Notes under the pieces: generated by a model
Told to the model about the DNA's origin: nothing
The model's input: the letters and a program-made list of their open reading frames with translations, nothing else
The model's database searches: none
Part shown: positions 9,009 through 17,579 of the stretch, in pieces
How the letters are laid out: each line of letters begins with the position of its first letter
How positions within the stretch are numbered: the stretch's first letter is position 1
Program-made: the position numbers and the translations under genes
NCBI GenBank assembly: GCA_016709965.1
Contig: JADJLT010000001.1
Location: 1,323,001 to 1,387,000, forward strand
DNA: 64,000 nucleotides
Source: Betaproteobacteria bacterium
GTDB taxonomy: Bacteria; Pseudomonadota; Gammaproteobacteria; Burkholderiales; Rhodocyclaceae
Reading direction: 5' to 3'

Positions 9009-9716
9009 TCAGTTGGCAGGCGGCAGATCAAAAAGCAGGAACTCCGTTTCTTCGCCAGCCAAAAATTGAAGCTCGGTTTCATCGGCAATCTTGGCGCCAT
9101 CGCCGACATTTAGCGTTTTGCCATTTATTTCCAGTTGACCGCGGATAAGCTGCACGTAGGCCAGACGCCCGCTGACCAGTCCGTAATCGATGCGTTCACC
9201 CGGTGCCAGCACCGTTGCCCACAGCCGCGCATCCTGGCCGATGGTGGTACTGCCTTCAGCGCCATCGGGAGACGCGACCAGCCGCCAGCGACCGCGCATT
9301 TCGTCCAGCGGCAGCATCTGCTGTTCGTAACTGGGCGTGGTGCCATGCTTGGCCGGCTCGATCCAGATTTGTAGCAGGTGTGTTTCTTCGTTGACCGACG
9401 GGTTGAATTCGCTGTGCTGAATCCCCCGACCGGCACTCATGCGCTGAACTTCACCGCGCGAGATCACACCGCCGCTACCCAGGCTGTCCTTGTGTTCCAG
9501 CGCGCCAGACAAAATGTAAGTCACGATTTCCATGTCGCGATGACCGTGTCGACCGAAACCGGCACCGGGCACGACGCGGTCTTCGTTGATCACCCGCAGC
9601 ACCCCCCAGCCCATTTCGGCCGGATCGTAATAATCGGCAAACGAAAAACTGTGCAGGGCCTTCAGCCAGCCATGGTCGGCATAGCCGCGGTCTGCAGAGG
9701 GTCGTAGCTGGATCAT
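9009..9716 (-). CDS. Pirin-family cupin protein (YhhW-like)
   Basis: 235 residues with AAGGAG eight bases before the ATG. The pirin N-terminal cupin is clear: SFSFADYYDP, GFGRHGHRDMEIVTYILSG with metal-binding histidines, then a HKDSLG and QRMSAGRGIQHSE block holding the remaining ligands. E. coli YhhW, the closest well-known relative, oxidises quercetin in vitro, but the natural role is unclear. It is first in a likely two-gene unit with the quinone reductase and opposite a LysR-type regulator, suggesting a response to phenolic or quinone stress (inference). Confidence 0.8.
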   Translation of the reverse strand: MIQLRPSADRGYADHGWLKALHSFSFADYYDPAEMGWGVLRVINEDRVVPGAGFGRHGHRDMEIVTYILSGALEHKDSLGSGGVISRGEVQRMSAGRGIQHSEFNPSVNEETHLLQIWIEPAKHGTTPSYEQQMLPLDEMRGRWRLVASPDGAEGSTTIGQDARLWATVLAPGERIDYGLVSGRLAYVQLIRGQLEINGKTLNVGDGAKIADETELQFLAGEETEFLLFDLPPAN

Positions 9717-9821
9717 AAGAGTCTCCTTGTGAATGGTTCGTATTGCTTAGTTGCCATATTAGAACTAGCGTTCATCCATAAATAGCGAATTATTTTTGGC
9801 TTATCGTTTAATATTTTTCAC

Positions 9822-10733
9822 ATGAAAATATCCCTCGACCTACTACTGATACTCGATGCGATCGAACGCCAGGGCAGTTTTACGGCGGCGGCCGAAAAAC
9901 TGCACCGCGTCCCCTCGGCGCTATCCCACGCCATCGCCAAGCTGGAATGCGAACTGGGCGTCACACTCTTCCTGCGCGAAGGACGACGTGCCACCCTCAA
10001 CGAAGCCGGGCGTACCTTGCTGGATGATGGCCGTCACCTGCTCCGCGCCGCCAGCGACTTGGAAAGACGCGTCCAGCGCGTCGCTGATGGCTGGGAAGCG
10101 GAGTTGCGCATTGCCATCGATGCCGTCATCCCGGCTGAAAACCTTTTCCCGCTGCTCAAGGCTTTCTATGCCGCCGGCCACAGTACCCAGATCAAACTGT
10201 CGGGCGAAGTGCTCGGTGGCACCTGGGATGCACTGGCCACCGGCCGTGCCGACCTGGCCATCGGCGCGCCGGGCGACGTGCCTTCGCGCAGCGGCATTGC
10301 CAGCCAGTTGCTCTGCATGCGCAGCGATTTCGTCTTTGCCATTGCGCCAGATCACCCGCTGGCCGCGTGGGAGGGAACAATCCCCAGCAGCGAACTGCTC
10401 CGCTACCGCGCTATCGTGGTAGCGGACACCTCGCAGGAACTCGACGCCCGCAGCATCGGCCTGATCGACGGCCAGGACACCTTGCGCGTTCCCGACATTC
10501 GCGCCAAGGCAGCTGCTCAGGTAGCCGGACTGGGCATCGGCCACCTGCCACGCTGGCTGGCCGCACCAGAAATCGCGGCCGGCCGCCTGCTGGAAAAATC
10601 GCTGGACAACCCGCGCACCGAGCTTCCGCTCCATGTTGCGTGGCGAACACGGCAAAGCGGCAAAGCCCAAGCCTGGTTTATCGCGGAACTGGCCAAAAGC
10701 GAGGTCATCGCGACACTGAGTAGCGGTCTGTAA
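9822..10733 (+). CDS. LysR-family transcriptional regulator
   Basis: 303 residues. The N-terminal winged helix (about 1-62: LLILDAIERQGSFTAAAEKLHRVPSALSHAIAKLE and following) is standard, followed by a periplasmic-binding-protein-like effector domain. It is transcribed away from the pirin/quinone-reductase pair; the 105-base AT-rich spacer (9717-9821) should hold both promoters and the LysR sites. By the usual LysR logic it controls itself and the divergent pair. No effector can be named. Confidence 0.85.
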   Translation: MKISLDLLLILDAIERQGSFTAAAEKLHRVPSALSHAIAKLECELGVTLFLREGRRATLNEAGRTLLDDGRHLLRAASDLERRVQRVADGWEAELRIAIDAVIPAENLFPLLKAFYAAGHSTQIKLSGEVLGGTWDALATGRADLAIGAPGDVPSRSGIASQLLCMRSDFVFAIAPDHPLAAWEGTIPSSELLRYRAIVVADTSQELDARSIGLIDGQDTLRVPDIRAKAAAQVAGLGIGHLPRWLAAPEIAAGRLLEKSLDNPRTELPLHVAWRTRQSGKAQAWFIAELAKSEVIATLSSGL

Positions 10734-10805
10734 GCCATCTATAGACCATCCCCGACCAAGCCAGAAAGTGATATTGTTGCAACATAAAATACAAAAATCG
10801 CAAGA

Positions 10806-13529
10806 ATGGAAAATTCCAATGCCGCCTCATCCAATCACGCTGCCGGCAGCAGCGGATTGCCGCAACGCCTGGTCCGCGATGGCGGAGCCTGGTTGGCGCT
10901 TGGCATCATTCTGCTGGCAACGGCAGCACTCTACTTTGTCGTTGAGCGCGTCAGTGCCCAGCAAACGCATGAGCGTTTTCTGTATCGCGCCGAACAGGAA
11001 CGCAGCAAGATTCTCTTTCGCCTGGAAGCACACGCTCAGGTCTTGCGGGGCGGCGCCGCCTTTTTCGAAGCCAGTGACGTGGTCAGTCGTGACGAGTGGA
11101 AACGCTACGTCAGCAACCTGCAACTAGCCAGGACGCTTCCCGGCATTCAGGGCATCGGCTTTTCGCTGATGATTCACCCCGAGGACAAGGCAGGCCATGA
11201 GCAGTTGGTCCGCGCCGAAGGTTTTCCCGACTACCAAATCACCCCTGACGGCGATCGCGAGCAATACAGCAGCATTATTTTTCTGGAACCGATGAATGAT
11301 CGCAACCGCAAGGCATTCGGCTACGACATGTTCTCCAGTCCGGTCCGCCGAGCCGCCATGGAGCGCGCCCGGGACAGCGGTGAGCCGGCATTGTCGGGCA
11401 GCGTGACGCTGGTCCAGGAAAACGAACGCGATGAACACGACATCCAACCCGGATTTCTCATCTATGTGCCGGTCTATCGCACCGGGCTGCCTCACTCGAC
11501 CGTCACGGAGCGTCGATCAGCGCTGATCGGCTTCAGCTACGCGCCCTTCCGTGCCCATGATCTGTTGCGCAATGTTTTCAGCGAAGACAACAAGGATGTC
11601 GAAATCGAGTTGTACGACGAGTTCATCACGCCGGACAACCTGATCTTCGACTCCTACATCGTACACAGCAACGCCAGAATCGGCCGCCAACAAGCGTTGC
11701 TCCCCATCGAATTTGGAGGCCATCGCTGGGAAGCCCTCTTCCGAAGCCGCCCTGAATTCGACCAGATAACCAATACCTATCTGCCTCTCGGCGTCCTCGT
11801 CGGCGGTTCGCTGAGCGCACTCATGGTCTTTCTCTGGCTACGTCGGCGCCACCGCTTCAACCAGGACCTGAGCGCCTATGCCGACCGTCTGCGCAAGAAT
11901 GAAGAGCGCCTGCGCACGCTGATCAACACCATGCCTGACATCGTCTGCCTGAAGGATGGCGCCGGACGCTGGACAGAAGCCAACACTGTCCTGCTGCGCT
12001 TGCTCGGACTGGAAGACATTGATTTTCATGGCGCCACCAGCAGCGAACTGGTGGATTCAGGCAACTTCGACGCCGGGCCACTGCTTGCACTGGCTGCCTC
12101 CGACGAGGCTATCTGGCGTGATGGCGAGCGGCTGCACGATGAATTGACGCTACCCGGCGGCGACTATAGCGAACGTATCTTTGACGTCGCCAAGGTGCCG
12201 CTGTTTGGTGCCGATGGCAGCCGGCACGCCCTGGTCATGGTCGGACGCGACATTACCGAACGCAAGCGGGCCGAGGCTGAATTGAAACGCCACCATTTCC
12301 ACCTCGAAGAACTGGTGGCCCTACGGACAGCCGATCTTTTGCTGGCTAAGGAAGCGGCAGAAGCAGCCAACCGGGCAAAGAGCAGTTTCCTCGCCAACAT
12401 GAGCCACGAACTGCGCACGCCGATGAATGCCATCATCGGCCTGACCCATATTCTGAATCGGCGAAATACCGATCCTGGCCAGCACGACAAGCTGGAGAAA
12501 ATAGGCAAAGCGGCCGACCACCTGCTCCGCCTGCTCAACGATATTCTGGATCTGTCCAAGATTGATGCGGAGCGCCTGACGCTGGAACGCATTCCCTTGC
12601 GTCTTGGCAGCATCATCGCCAACATCGAAAGCCTGATCTGCGACAAGGTCACGGCCAAAGGCCTGGGTCTGCTCGTCAATCTCGACCCGCCGGCGAGCAA
12701 CACGGCCTTGCTGGGCGACCCGATGCGCTTGCAGCAGATATTGCTCAATCTGGCCGACAACGCGTTGAAGTTCACTGAGCGCGGCCAAATTTCGATCCTC
12801 GCCAAGACACTGGACGAAACGGACAGCACGCTCTCCGTACGCCTGTCGGTCGCCGATACCGGGATCGGCATTCCCCCTGACGCACAGGACCGGATATTTT
12901 CGCCATTCGAACAGGCCGATGGCTCCACCACCCGGCAACACGGCGGCACCGGCCTCGGGCTGGCCATCGTCCGGCAACTGATCCATCTGATGGGTGGCAA
13001 GCTCGAACTGGCCAGCACACCGGGCGCCGGCAGCACTTTCACGGCAACGCTGCAATTCGACAAGGCAGCCCTTGATAACAAGGATGCCACTAGCGAATCG
13101 CCCGCGGCGGCCAACGCAGCATCTGCCGAATCGACGGGGTTTAGCCACAAATCAATCTTGCTGGCGGAGGACGACCCGATCAATCAGGAAGTGGCGCTCG
13201 AACTGCTGGGCGATTTCGACGGCCTTCTGGTTGATGTGGCCGACGATGGCGCCATGGCTGTAGACATGGCCACTCGCCGGCACTACGACCTGATCCTGAT
13301 GGACATGCAAATGCCGAAAATGGATGGCATTGCCGCCACCATCGCCATCCGGCAACTCTCCGGCTACGCCCTGACACCCATCGTGGCGATGACCGCCAAC
13401 GCCTTCGCCGAAGACCGGGAACGCTGTATCGAAGCGGGCATGTCGGATTTCATCGCCAAACCGGTCAATCCGGAATTGCTCGACGCCACCCTGTATCACT
13501 GGCTGGGCCAGCCAACAGAATCAACCTGA
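10806..13529 (+). CDS. Hybrid sensor histidine kinase (CHASE-PAS-HisKA-HATPase-REC)
   Basis: 907 residues. A membrane segment (about 29-48), a periplasmic CHASE-type domain (about 75-300, including the IQGIGFSLMIHP and FGYDMFSSPVRRAAME segments) and a second membrane segment (about 326-346) precede a PAS domain (about 370-490). The kinase core has the H-box FLANMSHELRTPMN, then an N-box (NLADNALKFT), G1 (VADTGIGIP) and G2 (GGTGLGLAI). A C-terminal receiver has LAEDDPIN, LMDMQMPKMDG and AKPVN. There is no Hpt domain, so the phosphate must pass to a separate protein. The ligand is unknown. No paired regulator is adjacent. Confidence 0.88.
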   Translation: MENSNAASSNHAAGSSGLPQRLVRDGGAWLALGIILLATAALYFVVERVSAQQTHERFLYRAEQERSKILFRLEAHAQVLRGGAAFFEASDVVSRDEWKRYVSNLQLARTLPGIQGIGFSLMIHPEDKAGHEQLVRAEGFPDYQITPDGDREQYSSIIFLEPMNDRNRKAFGYDMFSSPVRRAAMERARDSGEPALSGSVTLVQENERDEHDIQPGFLIYVPVYRTGLPHSTVTERRSALIGFSYAPFRAHDLLRNVFSEDNKDVEIELYDEFITPDNLIFDSYIVHSNARIGRQQALLPIEFGGHRWEALFRSRPEFDQITNTYLPLGVLVGGSLSALMVFLWLRRRHRFNQDLSAYADRLRKNEERLRTLINTMPDIVCLKDGAGRWTEANTVLLRLLGLEDIDFHGATSSELVDSGNFDAGPLLALAASDEAIWRDGERLHDELTLPGGDYSERIFDVAKVPLFGADGSRHALVMVGRDITERKRAEAELKRHHFHLEELVALRTADLLLAKEAAEAANRAKSSFLANMSHELRTPMNAIIGLTHILNRRNTDPGQHDKLEKIGKAADHLLRLLNDILDLSKIDAERLTLERIPLRLGSIIANIESLICDKVTAKGLGLLVNLDPPASNTALLGDPMRLQQILLNLADNALKFTERGQISILAKTLDETDSTLSVRLSVADTGIGIPPDAQDRIFSPFEQADGSTTRQHGGTGLGLAIVRQLIHLMGGKLELASTPGAGSTFTATLQFDKAALDNKDATSESPAAANAASAESTGFSHKSILLAEDDPINQEVALELLGDFDGLLVDVADDGAMAVDMATRRHYDLILMDMQMPKMDGIAATIAIRQLSGYALTPIVAMTANAFAEDRERCIEAGMSDFIAKPVNPELLDATLYHWLGQPTEST

Positions 13530-13554
13530 TCCGGCATATTTCGTTTTTTGCCGA

Positions 13555-13573
13555 TTTTTCCGGTTGACCGCAG
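13555..13573 (-). repeat. Dispersed CTGCGGTCAACCGG repeat, copy 2
   Basis: T-run plus CCGGTTGACCGCAG on the plus strand, between the stop codons of the histidine kinase and the convergent ParA gene. Its CTGCGGTCAACCGG sense follows the ParA gene, seven bases after that stop codon. Confidence 0.75.
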
Positions 13574-13579
13574 GAAGGG

Positions 13580-14206
13580 TTACTCGGCCTCGACCCACTT
13601 GATAATCGCCTGCCACTGCTCAAGGTCGCGCTCGGCCCGCGATGGCGGCAGATCGAAAATGGTCATCCCGGCTGCCGTGGCCTGCACATATACCTGCGTA
13701 TCGCGCAAATAGGCCAGCACCGGCAGGTCAAAACCGGCGAAAAAGCGCTCCAGCTCGCCCGCGGCGCGGGTTCGCGCATCGACCCGCATACCGATCACCG
13801 CCACATCCGCCCGGCCCTTGCGAACCGCCTTCTCGGAGAGCAATTCAGCCAGAAACTGACGGGTTGCCAGCATGTCGAACATCGACGGCTGTACCGGCAC
13901 GACGACCCGCGTGGACAGCTTCAGCACCCGCTCCAGCAACTTGCCATGCAGGCCGGCTGGCGTATCGAGCACGACATGCGTAGTGCCCTTGGGTGGCCGC
14001 GAAATCTTGTCCTCGCCCGCCTCCCAGGTATCAATGGTGGGCAGCGCAAAGGGGCGCATGCCCAGCCATTCGCGCGACGATTGCTGGCGATCAATGTCAC
14101 CGAGCATGACCTCTTTGCCCTGGTTGGCGAAATAGCCGGCCAGATTGGTCGCCAGCGTACTTTTGCCCGAGCCGCCCTTGGGATTGGCGACGAGAAATGC
14201 TTTCAT
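13580..14206 (-). CDS. ParA/MinD-family ATPase
   Basis: 208 residues. The deviant Walker A motif KGGSGKST is at about 10-17, with the signature lysine, and the switch and Walker B-like segments are GDIDRQQSS and VVLDTPAGL. The short length matches orphan ParA-like proteins that position cargo or act in membrane-linked complexes rather than plasmid partitioning; no parB or parS is seen nearby. It overlaps the end of the TAXI gene by 4 bases and so belongs to the qor-TAXI-parA operon. The cargo is unknown. Confidence 0.8.
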   Translation of the reverse strand: MKAFLVANPKGGSGKSTLATNLAGYFANQGKEVMLGDIDRQQSSREWLGMRPFALPTIDTWEAGEDKISRPPKGTTHVVLDTPAGLHGKLLERVLKLSTRVVVPVQPSMFDMLATRQFLAELLSEKAVRKGRADVAVIGMRVDARTRAAGELERFFAGFDLPVLAYLRDTQVYVQATAAGMTIFDLPPSRAERDLEQWQAIIKWVEAE

Positions 14207-15528
14207 GCGTGAGATTCTTTCTTGGCGAGAATCTGCCGAACCAGATTGACGTGCTCGCGCAGGGTATAGACCAGATCAGTAAAACCGAGCGGCACGTGCA
14301 ACAGGCTGGCTTCTTCATCAAGTGCGTCGAGACGGTCACGGTATTCATCCAGCTTGGCAACGTCGAAATGATGATTGAGGTCGTCCTCCAGGAATTTCAG
14401 CTCGCCATAGCAGCGGAATACCTTGCGCCGAACGCGCCAAGTGTAGATCGCCGGCGCCACCCTGAGCAAAGGAATGAGCAAGGCAAAAATCGGCACCAGC
14501 AGCACGATCAGGCGATCGACCAGCACCGCCAGCCAGAACGGCAGATAACGCTGCAGGAAAGGCGCGCCGGACTTGAAATAACGCGCCGCCTCAGACGACA
14601 GCGGCAGCATCTGGTCTTTGTAAGACGGGAACTCGCCGGCATCCTGGAAGAAGCCGGACTTGCCATGCACCTCCGTGACCGCCTGCAACAACAAGGTCCG
14701 CAAGGCCGGATGCAGGTCGTCGCGAATGATCAGATTGGCCGTCGGCGCCAGCACCTTGATGTCATCCGGCGGAAAGTCGCGGACCAGATCGACCACACCC
14801 CGCGGAAAAGTCAGCTTGGTCAAAAACGGAAAGCGGCGCTGATAGGCACGATCCTGGGCAAAGCTCATCAGCTTGACGCCAGGCGAGCGAATCAGCACCT
14901 GGACCACCGGCGCGGTTTCAGCCGCGATGATGAAGGCGGCATCGATTCGTCCCTGCTGCAACTCCTCGGCAGCACCGAGGCCGGCTAGCGGCACCAGATG
15001 ATTGTCCTCGGGAATATCGTTGGCATCGAGCAGCTGCCTGGCCAACTGACGAACCCCGGAACCTTCCTGACCGATGGCGATGCGTTTGCCGTGCAACTCG
15101 GTGAGGCGAGTCAGTATCTTGTCGCCGCGATAAAACACCCAGACCGGCTCGTAAAACATGCTGCCCAGCGACAACAGACCGGAATCGTCCTCAACATCCG
15201 GATCTTCGTTGGGCGGCACAACGCCACCCTGGACAAAGCCGACCTGTGCTTCGTTGTCTTTCAGGCGCGCCAGGTTTTCCAGCGAACCGGCCGATGCCTT
15301 GATCTCCAGCGTAACGCCATTTCTGGCGAGAATCGTCGCGTAGCGCTGGGCAAAATGATAATAGGCACCACTTTCGCCGCCGGTGCTGATCACGATCGTC
15401 TTGGGCGGCGCCGGCTCGACGAACTGATAGGCCACGACAAAGCCGATACTGGCGACCAGAATGATCCACCAGGCTGTGGCGACCAATTCGCGCAGCGAAA
15501 CCAATCCCGCTTTGATTTGAGCCATCAT
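14203..15528 (-). CDS. Membrane-anchored TAXI-family TRAP solute-binding protein
   Basis: 441 residues (an ATG at 15525 is also possible). A membrane anchor (about 16-36) is followed by a TAXI-type solute-binding domain: IVISTGGESGAYYHFAQRYA, ASAGSLENLARL, then GQEGSGVR. Unlike ordinary secreted TAXI proteins it has a second hydrophobic region (about 320-350) and a C-terminal cytosolic helical tail (about 360-441). No TRAP permease gene is adjacent, so it may be a sensor or scaffold rather than a transporter subunit. It overlaps both the upstream quinone reductase and the downstream ParA gene by 4 bases. Confidence 0.75.
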   Translation of the reverse strand: MMAQIKAGLVSLRELVATAWWIILVASIGFVVAYQFVEPAPPKTIVISTGGESGAYYHFAQRYATILARNGVTLEIKASAGSLENLARLKDNEAQVGFVQGGVVPPNEDPDVEDDSGLLSLGSMFYEPVWVFYRGDKILTRLTELHGKRIAIGQEGSGVRQLARQLLDANDIPEDNHLVPLAGLGAAEELQQGRIDAAFIIAAETAPVVQVLIRSPGVKLMSFAQDRAYQRRFPFLTKLTFPRGVVDLVRDFPPDDIKVLAPTANLIIRDDLHPALRTLLLQAVTEVHGKSGFFQDAGEFPSYKDQMLPLSSEAARYFKSGAPFLQRYLPFWLAVLVDRLIVLLVPIFALLIPLLRVAPAIYTWRVRRKVFRCYGELKFLEDDLNHHFDVAKLDEYRDRLDALDEEASLLHVPLGFTDLVYTLREHVNLVRQILAKKESHA

Positions 15529-16499
15529 GGCAGCAGGATGGTGGACCCCGTGGTCTTGCGCGCCTCAAGGTCACGATGGGCCTGGGCGGCATCCTGCAGG
15601 GGGTAGGTCTGGTTCACTTCAATGCGCACCTGGCCGGAGGCCACCACATTGAACAGTTCGGTGCCCAGTGCCGCGAGATCTTCGCGCTTCGCGGTGTAAC
15701 TCGCGATGGTCGGCCGGGTCACAAACAGCGAGCCCTTCAGTGAGAGCTGGATCAAATCGAGCGGTGGCACCGGGCCGGACGCGTTGCCGAAGGTCACCAT
15801 CATGCCCAACGGCCGCAGGCAGTCGAGCGAACCGGCAAAGGTGTCCTTGCCGACGCCGTCGTAGACCACCGCAACGCCTTCGCCGCCCGTAATGTCGCGG
15901 ACGCGCTGCGGGAAATTCTCGGTGCTGTAGTTGATCACATGGTGACAACCATGTGCCATGGCCAGCTCGGCCTTGGCTGGCGAGCCGACCGTACCGATTA
16001 CCGTTGCACCCAGCGCCCGCGCCCACTGGCAGGCGATCAGTCCAACGCCGCCGGCTGCTGCCTGGATCAGCACGGCATCGCCCGCTTGCACCCGATAGGT
16101 TTTGCGCAACAGATAGGCGGCGGTCAGGCCTTGCAGCATCATCGCCGCGCCGGTTTCAAACGAAATGGCATCGGGCAGAATCAGCAGGCGATGCGCCGGA
16201 ATATTGCGCACGTCGGCATAGGCACCGATCGGGCCGCCGGCATAGGCGACGCGATCGCCAACCTTGACCTCGGTCACGCCCGCACCCACGGCCTCGACCA
16301 CGCCTGCACCTTCCAGGCCAATGCCGGATGGCATGGTCAGCGGATAAAGGCCGGTGCGGTGGTAGACATCGATGTAATTGAGGCCGACCGCATGGTGGCG
16401 CACCGTGGCTTCGCCGGGTGCCGGTGCCGGCAGGTCGACTGCCTCCCAGCGCAGCACTTCAGGACCACCGGTTTGATGGATGCGAATGGCGTTGGGCAT
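15525..16499 (-). CDS. qor: Quinone oxidoreductase, zinc-independent MDR family
   Basis: 324 residues, the usual size for QOR. The substrate-binding N-terminal part has NYIDVYHRTGLYP, and the Rossmann nucleotide motif is AAAGGVGLIACQWA (about 149-162). There are no zinc-ligand cysteines. It reduces quinones with NADPH in one-electron steps. It is the first gene of a tightly overlapping unit with the TAXI protein and the ParA ATPase. Other enzymes of this family act on enones, so the true substrate may differ. Confidence 0.85.
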   Translation of the reverse strand: MPNAIRIHQTGGPEVLRWEAVDLPAPAPGEATVRHHAVGLNYIDVYHRTGLYPLTMPSGIGLEGAGVVEAVGAGVTEVKVGDRVAYAGGPIGAYADVRNIPAHRLLILPDAISFETGAAMMLQGLTAAYLLRKTYRVQAGDAVLIQAAAGGVGLIACQWARALGATVIGTVGSPAKAELAMAHGCHHVINYSTENFPQRVRDITGGEGVAVVYDGVGKDTFAGSLDCLRPLGMMVTFGNASGPVPPLDLIQLSLKGSLFVTRPTIASYTAKREDLAALGTELFNVVASGQVRIEVNQTYPLQDAAQAHRDLEARKTTGSTILLP

Positions 16500-16595
16500 G
16501 GCGATCTCCTCGATCTCTGATTGTTTTAGTAAGACGACGAGATTATCACCACGCCGGCCTTCGATCTACCGCAAAAAGCTTTCGAATTTGCACGC

Positions 16596-16613
16596 TTTTT
16601 CCGGTTGACCGCG
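16596..16613 (-). repeat. Dispersed CTGCGGTCAACCGG repeat, copy 3
   Basis: T-run plus CCGGTTGACCGCGG, one mismatch to the core. It lies 20 bases beyond the stop of the minus-strand cache-domain gene, in its sense orientation. Confidence 0.65.
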
Positions 16614-16632
16614 GGAATCGCGGTGCAGGCGC

Positions 16633-17508
16633 CTAGCGGGTGTAATAGCCAACGCCGACCAGGTTATTGCCGACCTTGCGGAACAAGGTGTGCTTGCTTT
16701 CGACCTGGCGCGTCACCGGATTGCGCCAGGCGTAGTCGAGTTCGCCGCGATCCTTGTCCTTCAGCGCATCAAGCATCTGACGAATGACCGGTTTGCCGTT
16801 CGGATCGGTCAATGCATAGCCGTCGCTACCGACCAGACGCCCCGAGACACCGTGCGCGCGAAATTTTCCATCATCGATACCAACAACAAAGACGTATAGA
16901 TCGTCTTCGATATAGCCGCCATTGAGATCATTGAAGGCAGCCAGCGCCTTGACTGAATCGGCCTGCATCGCGCCCACGGCGCGCTCCAGCATGGCCGACG
17001 CCTGCTCGGCAGAGGCCCGCGGAATGTAATACCCCACGGCCAGCAGGCGTGTACCGATCTTGGTAAACAGCGTGATTTTCCGTTCCGGTTTGTGGTGCAG
17101 GCGGTTCAGCCAGCGATATTCAACGACGCCGGTGTCGCTGGTCTTGGCCTTTTCGAGCATGTCGTAGAAGAACGGCGTACCGAAAGCGTCGCGCATGTTC
17201 GACACCTTGCGGCCAATCAGCGCCGAAGACGATCCGCCGCTGGCCAGCATGACGCCGTCAGTACCCAGCACCCAGACATAAAGCTCGCCATCCACGAACT
17301 CGGTTGGGCCATTGAAAGCGGCAAAAGCCTCGTCGCCCTGTTGCCGATAGCGGATGATGGCCCGCGCCAACAATGCCCGGGCGCGCTGTACATCGCTCGC
17401 CACGCTCTCACGGGTGGCCGTTGCAGCTGGCTCTTCTGCCCGCGCAACAAGCAAAAACAGCGACAACGCCGCCAGCAAGAGCATTTTGACCATCGAACTC
17501 GACTTCAT
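16633..17508 (-). CDS. Exported protein with two cache-type sensor domains
   Basis: 291 residues from the ATG at 17508, chosen because AAAAGGAG precedes it at proper spacing; the frame continues 16 codons upstream. A signal peptide spans about 1-24. Two similar domains follow, each with a helix bearing LAAFND or FAAFNG, a YVFVVG or YVWVLG strand and a GVGYYTR or AVGYYIP ending: tandem single-cache domains. Cache domains bind small metabolites in the periplasm, but this protein has no kinase or chemotaxis output, so it may be a free ligand-binding protein. It lies between uvrD and qor on the same strand. Confidence 0.75.
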   Translation of the reverse strand: MKSSSMVKMLLLAALSLFLLVARAEEPAATATRESVASDVQRARALLARAIIRYRQQGDEAFAAFNGPTEFVDGELYVWVLGTDGVMLASGGSSSALIGRKVSNMRDAFGTPFFYDMLEKAKTSDTGVVEYRWLNRLHHKPERKITLFTKIGTRLLAVGYYIPRASAEQASAMLERAVGAMQADSVKALAAFNDLNGGYIEDDLYVFVVGIDDGKFRAHGVSGRLVGSDGYALTDPNGKPVIRQMLDALKDKDRGELDYAWRNPVTRQVESKHTLFRKVGNNLVGVGYYTR

Positions 17509-17579
17509 GGTGCCACTCCTTTTCAGCTCAATGCCACGATGAGCGCAAATCATCATGCTCAGGATTCACGCAGCGACAA

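Noticed and set aside
9129..9155. Match to the dispersed repeat (CAGTTGACCGCGG) in the pirin gene
   Set aside because: It encodes the conserved family segment IRGQLEING and lacks the T-run and tail, so it is chance similarity.
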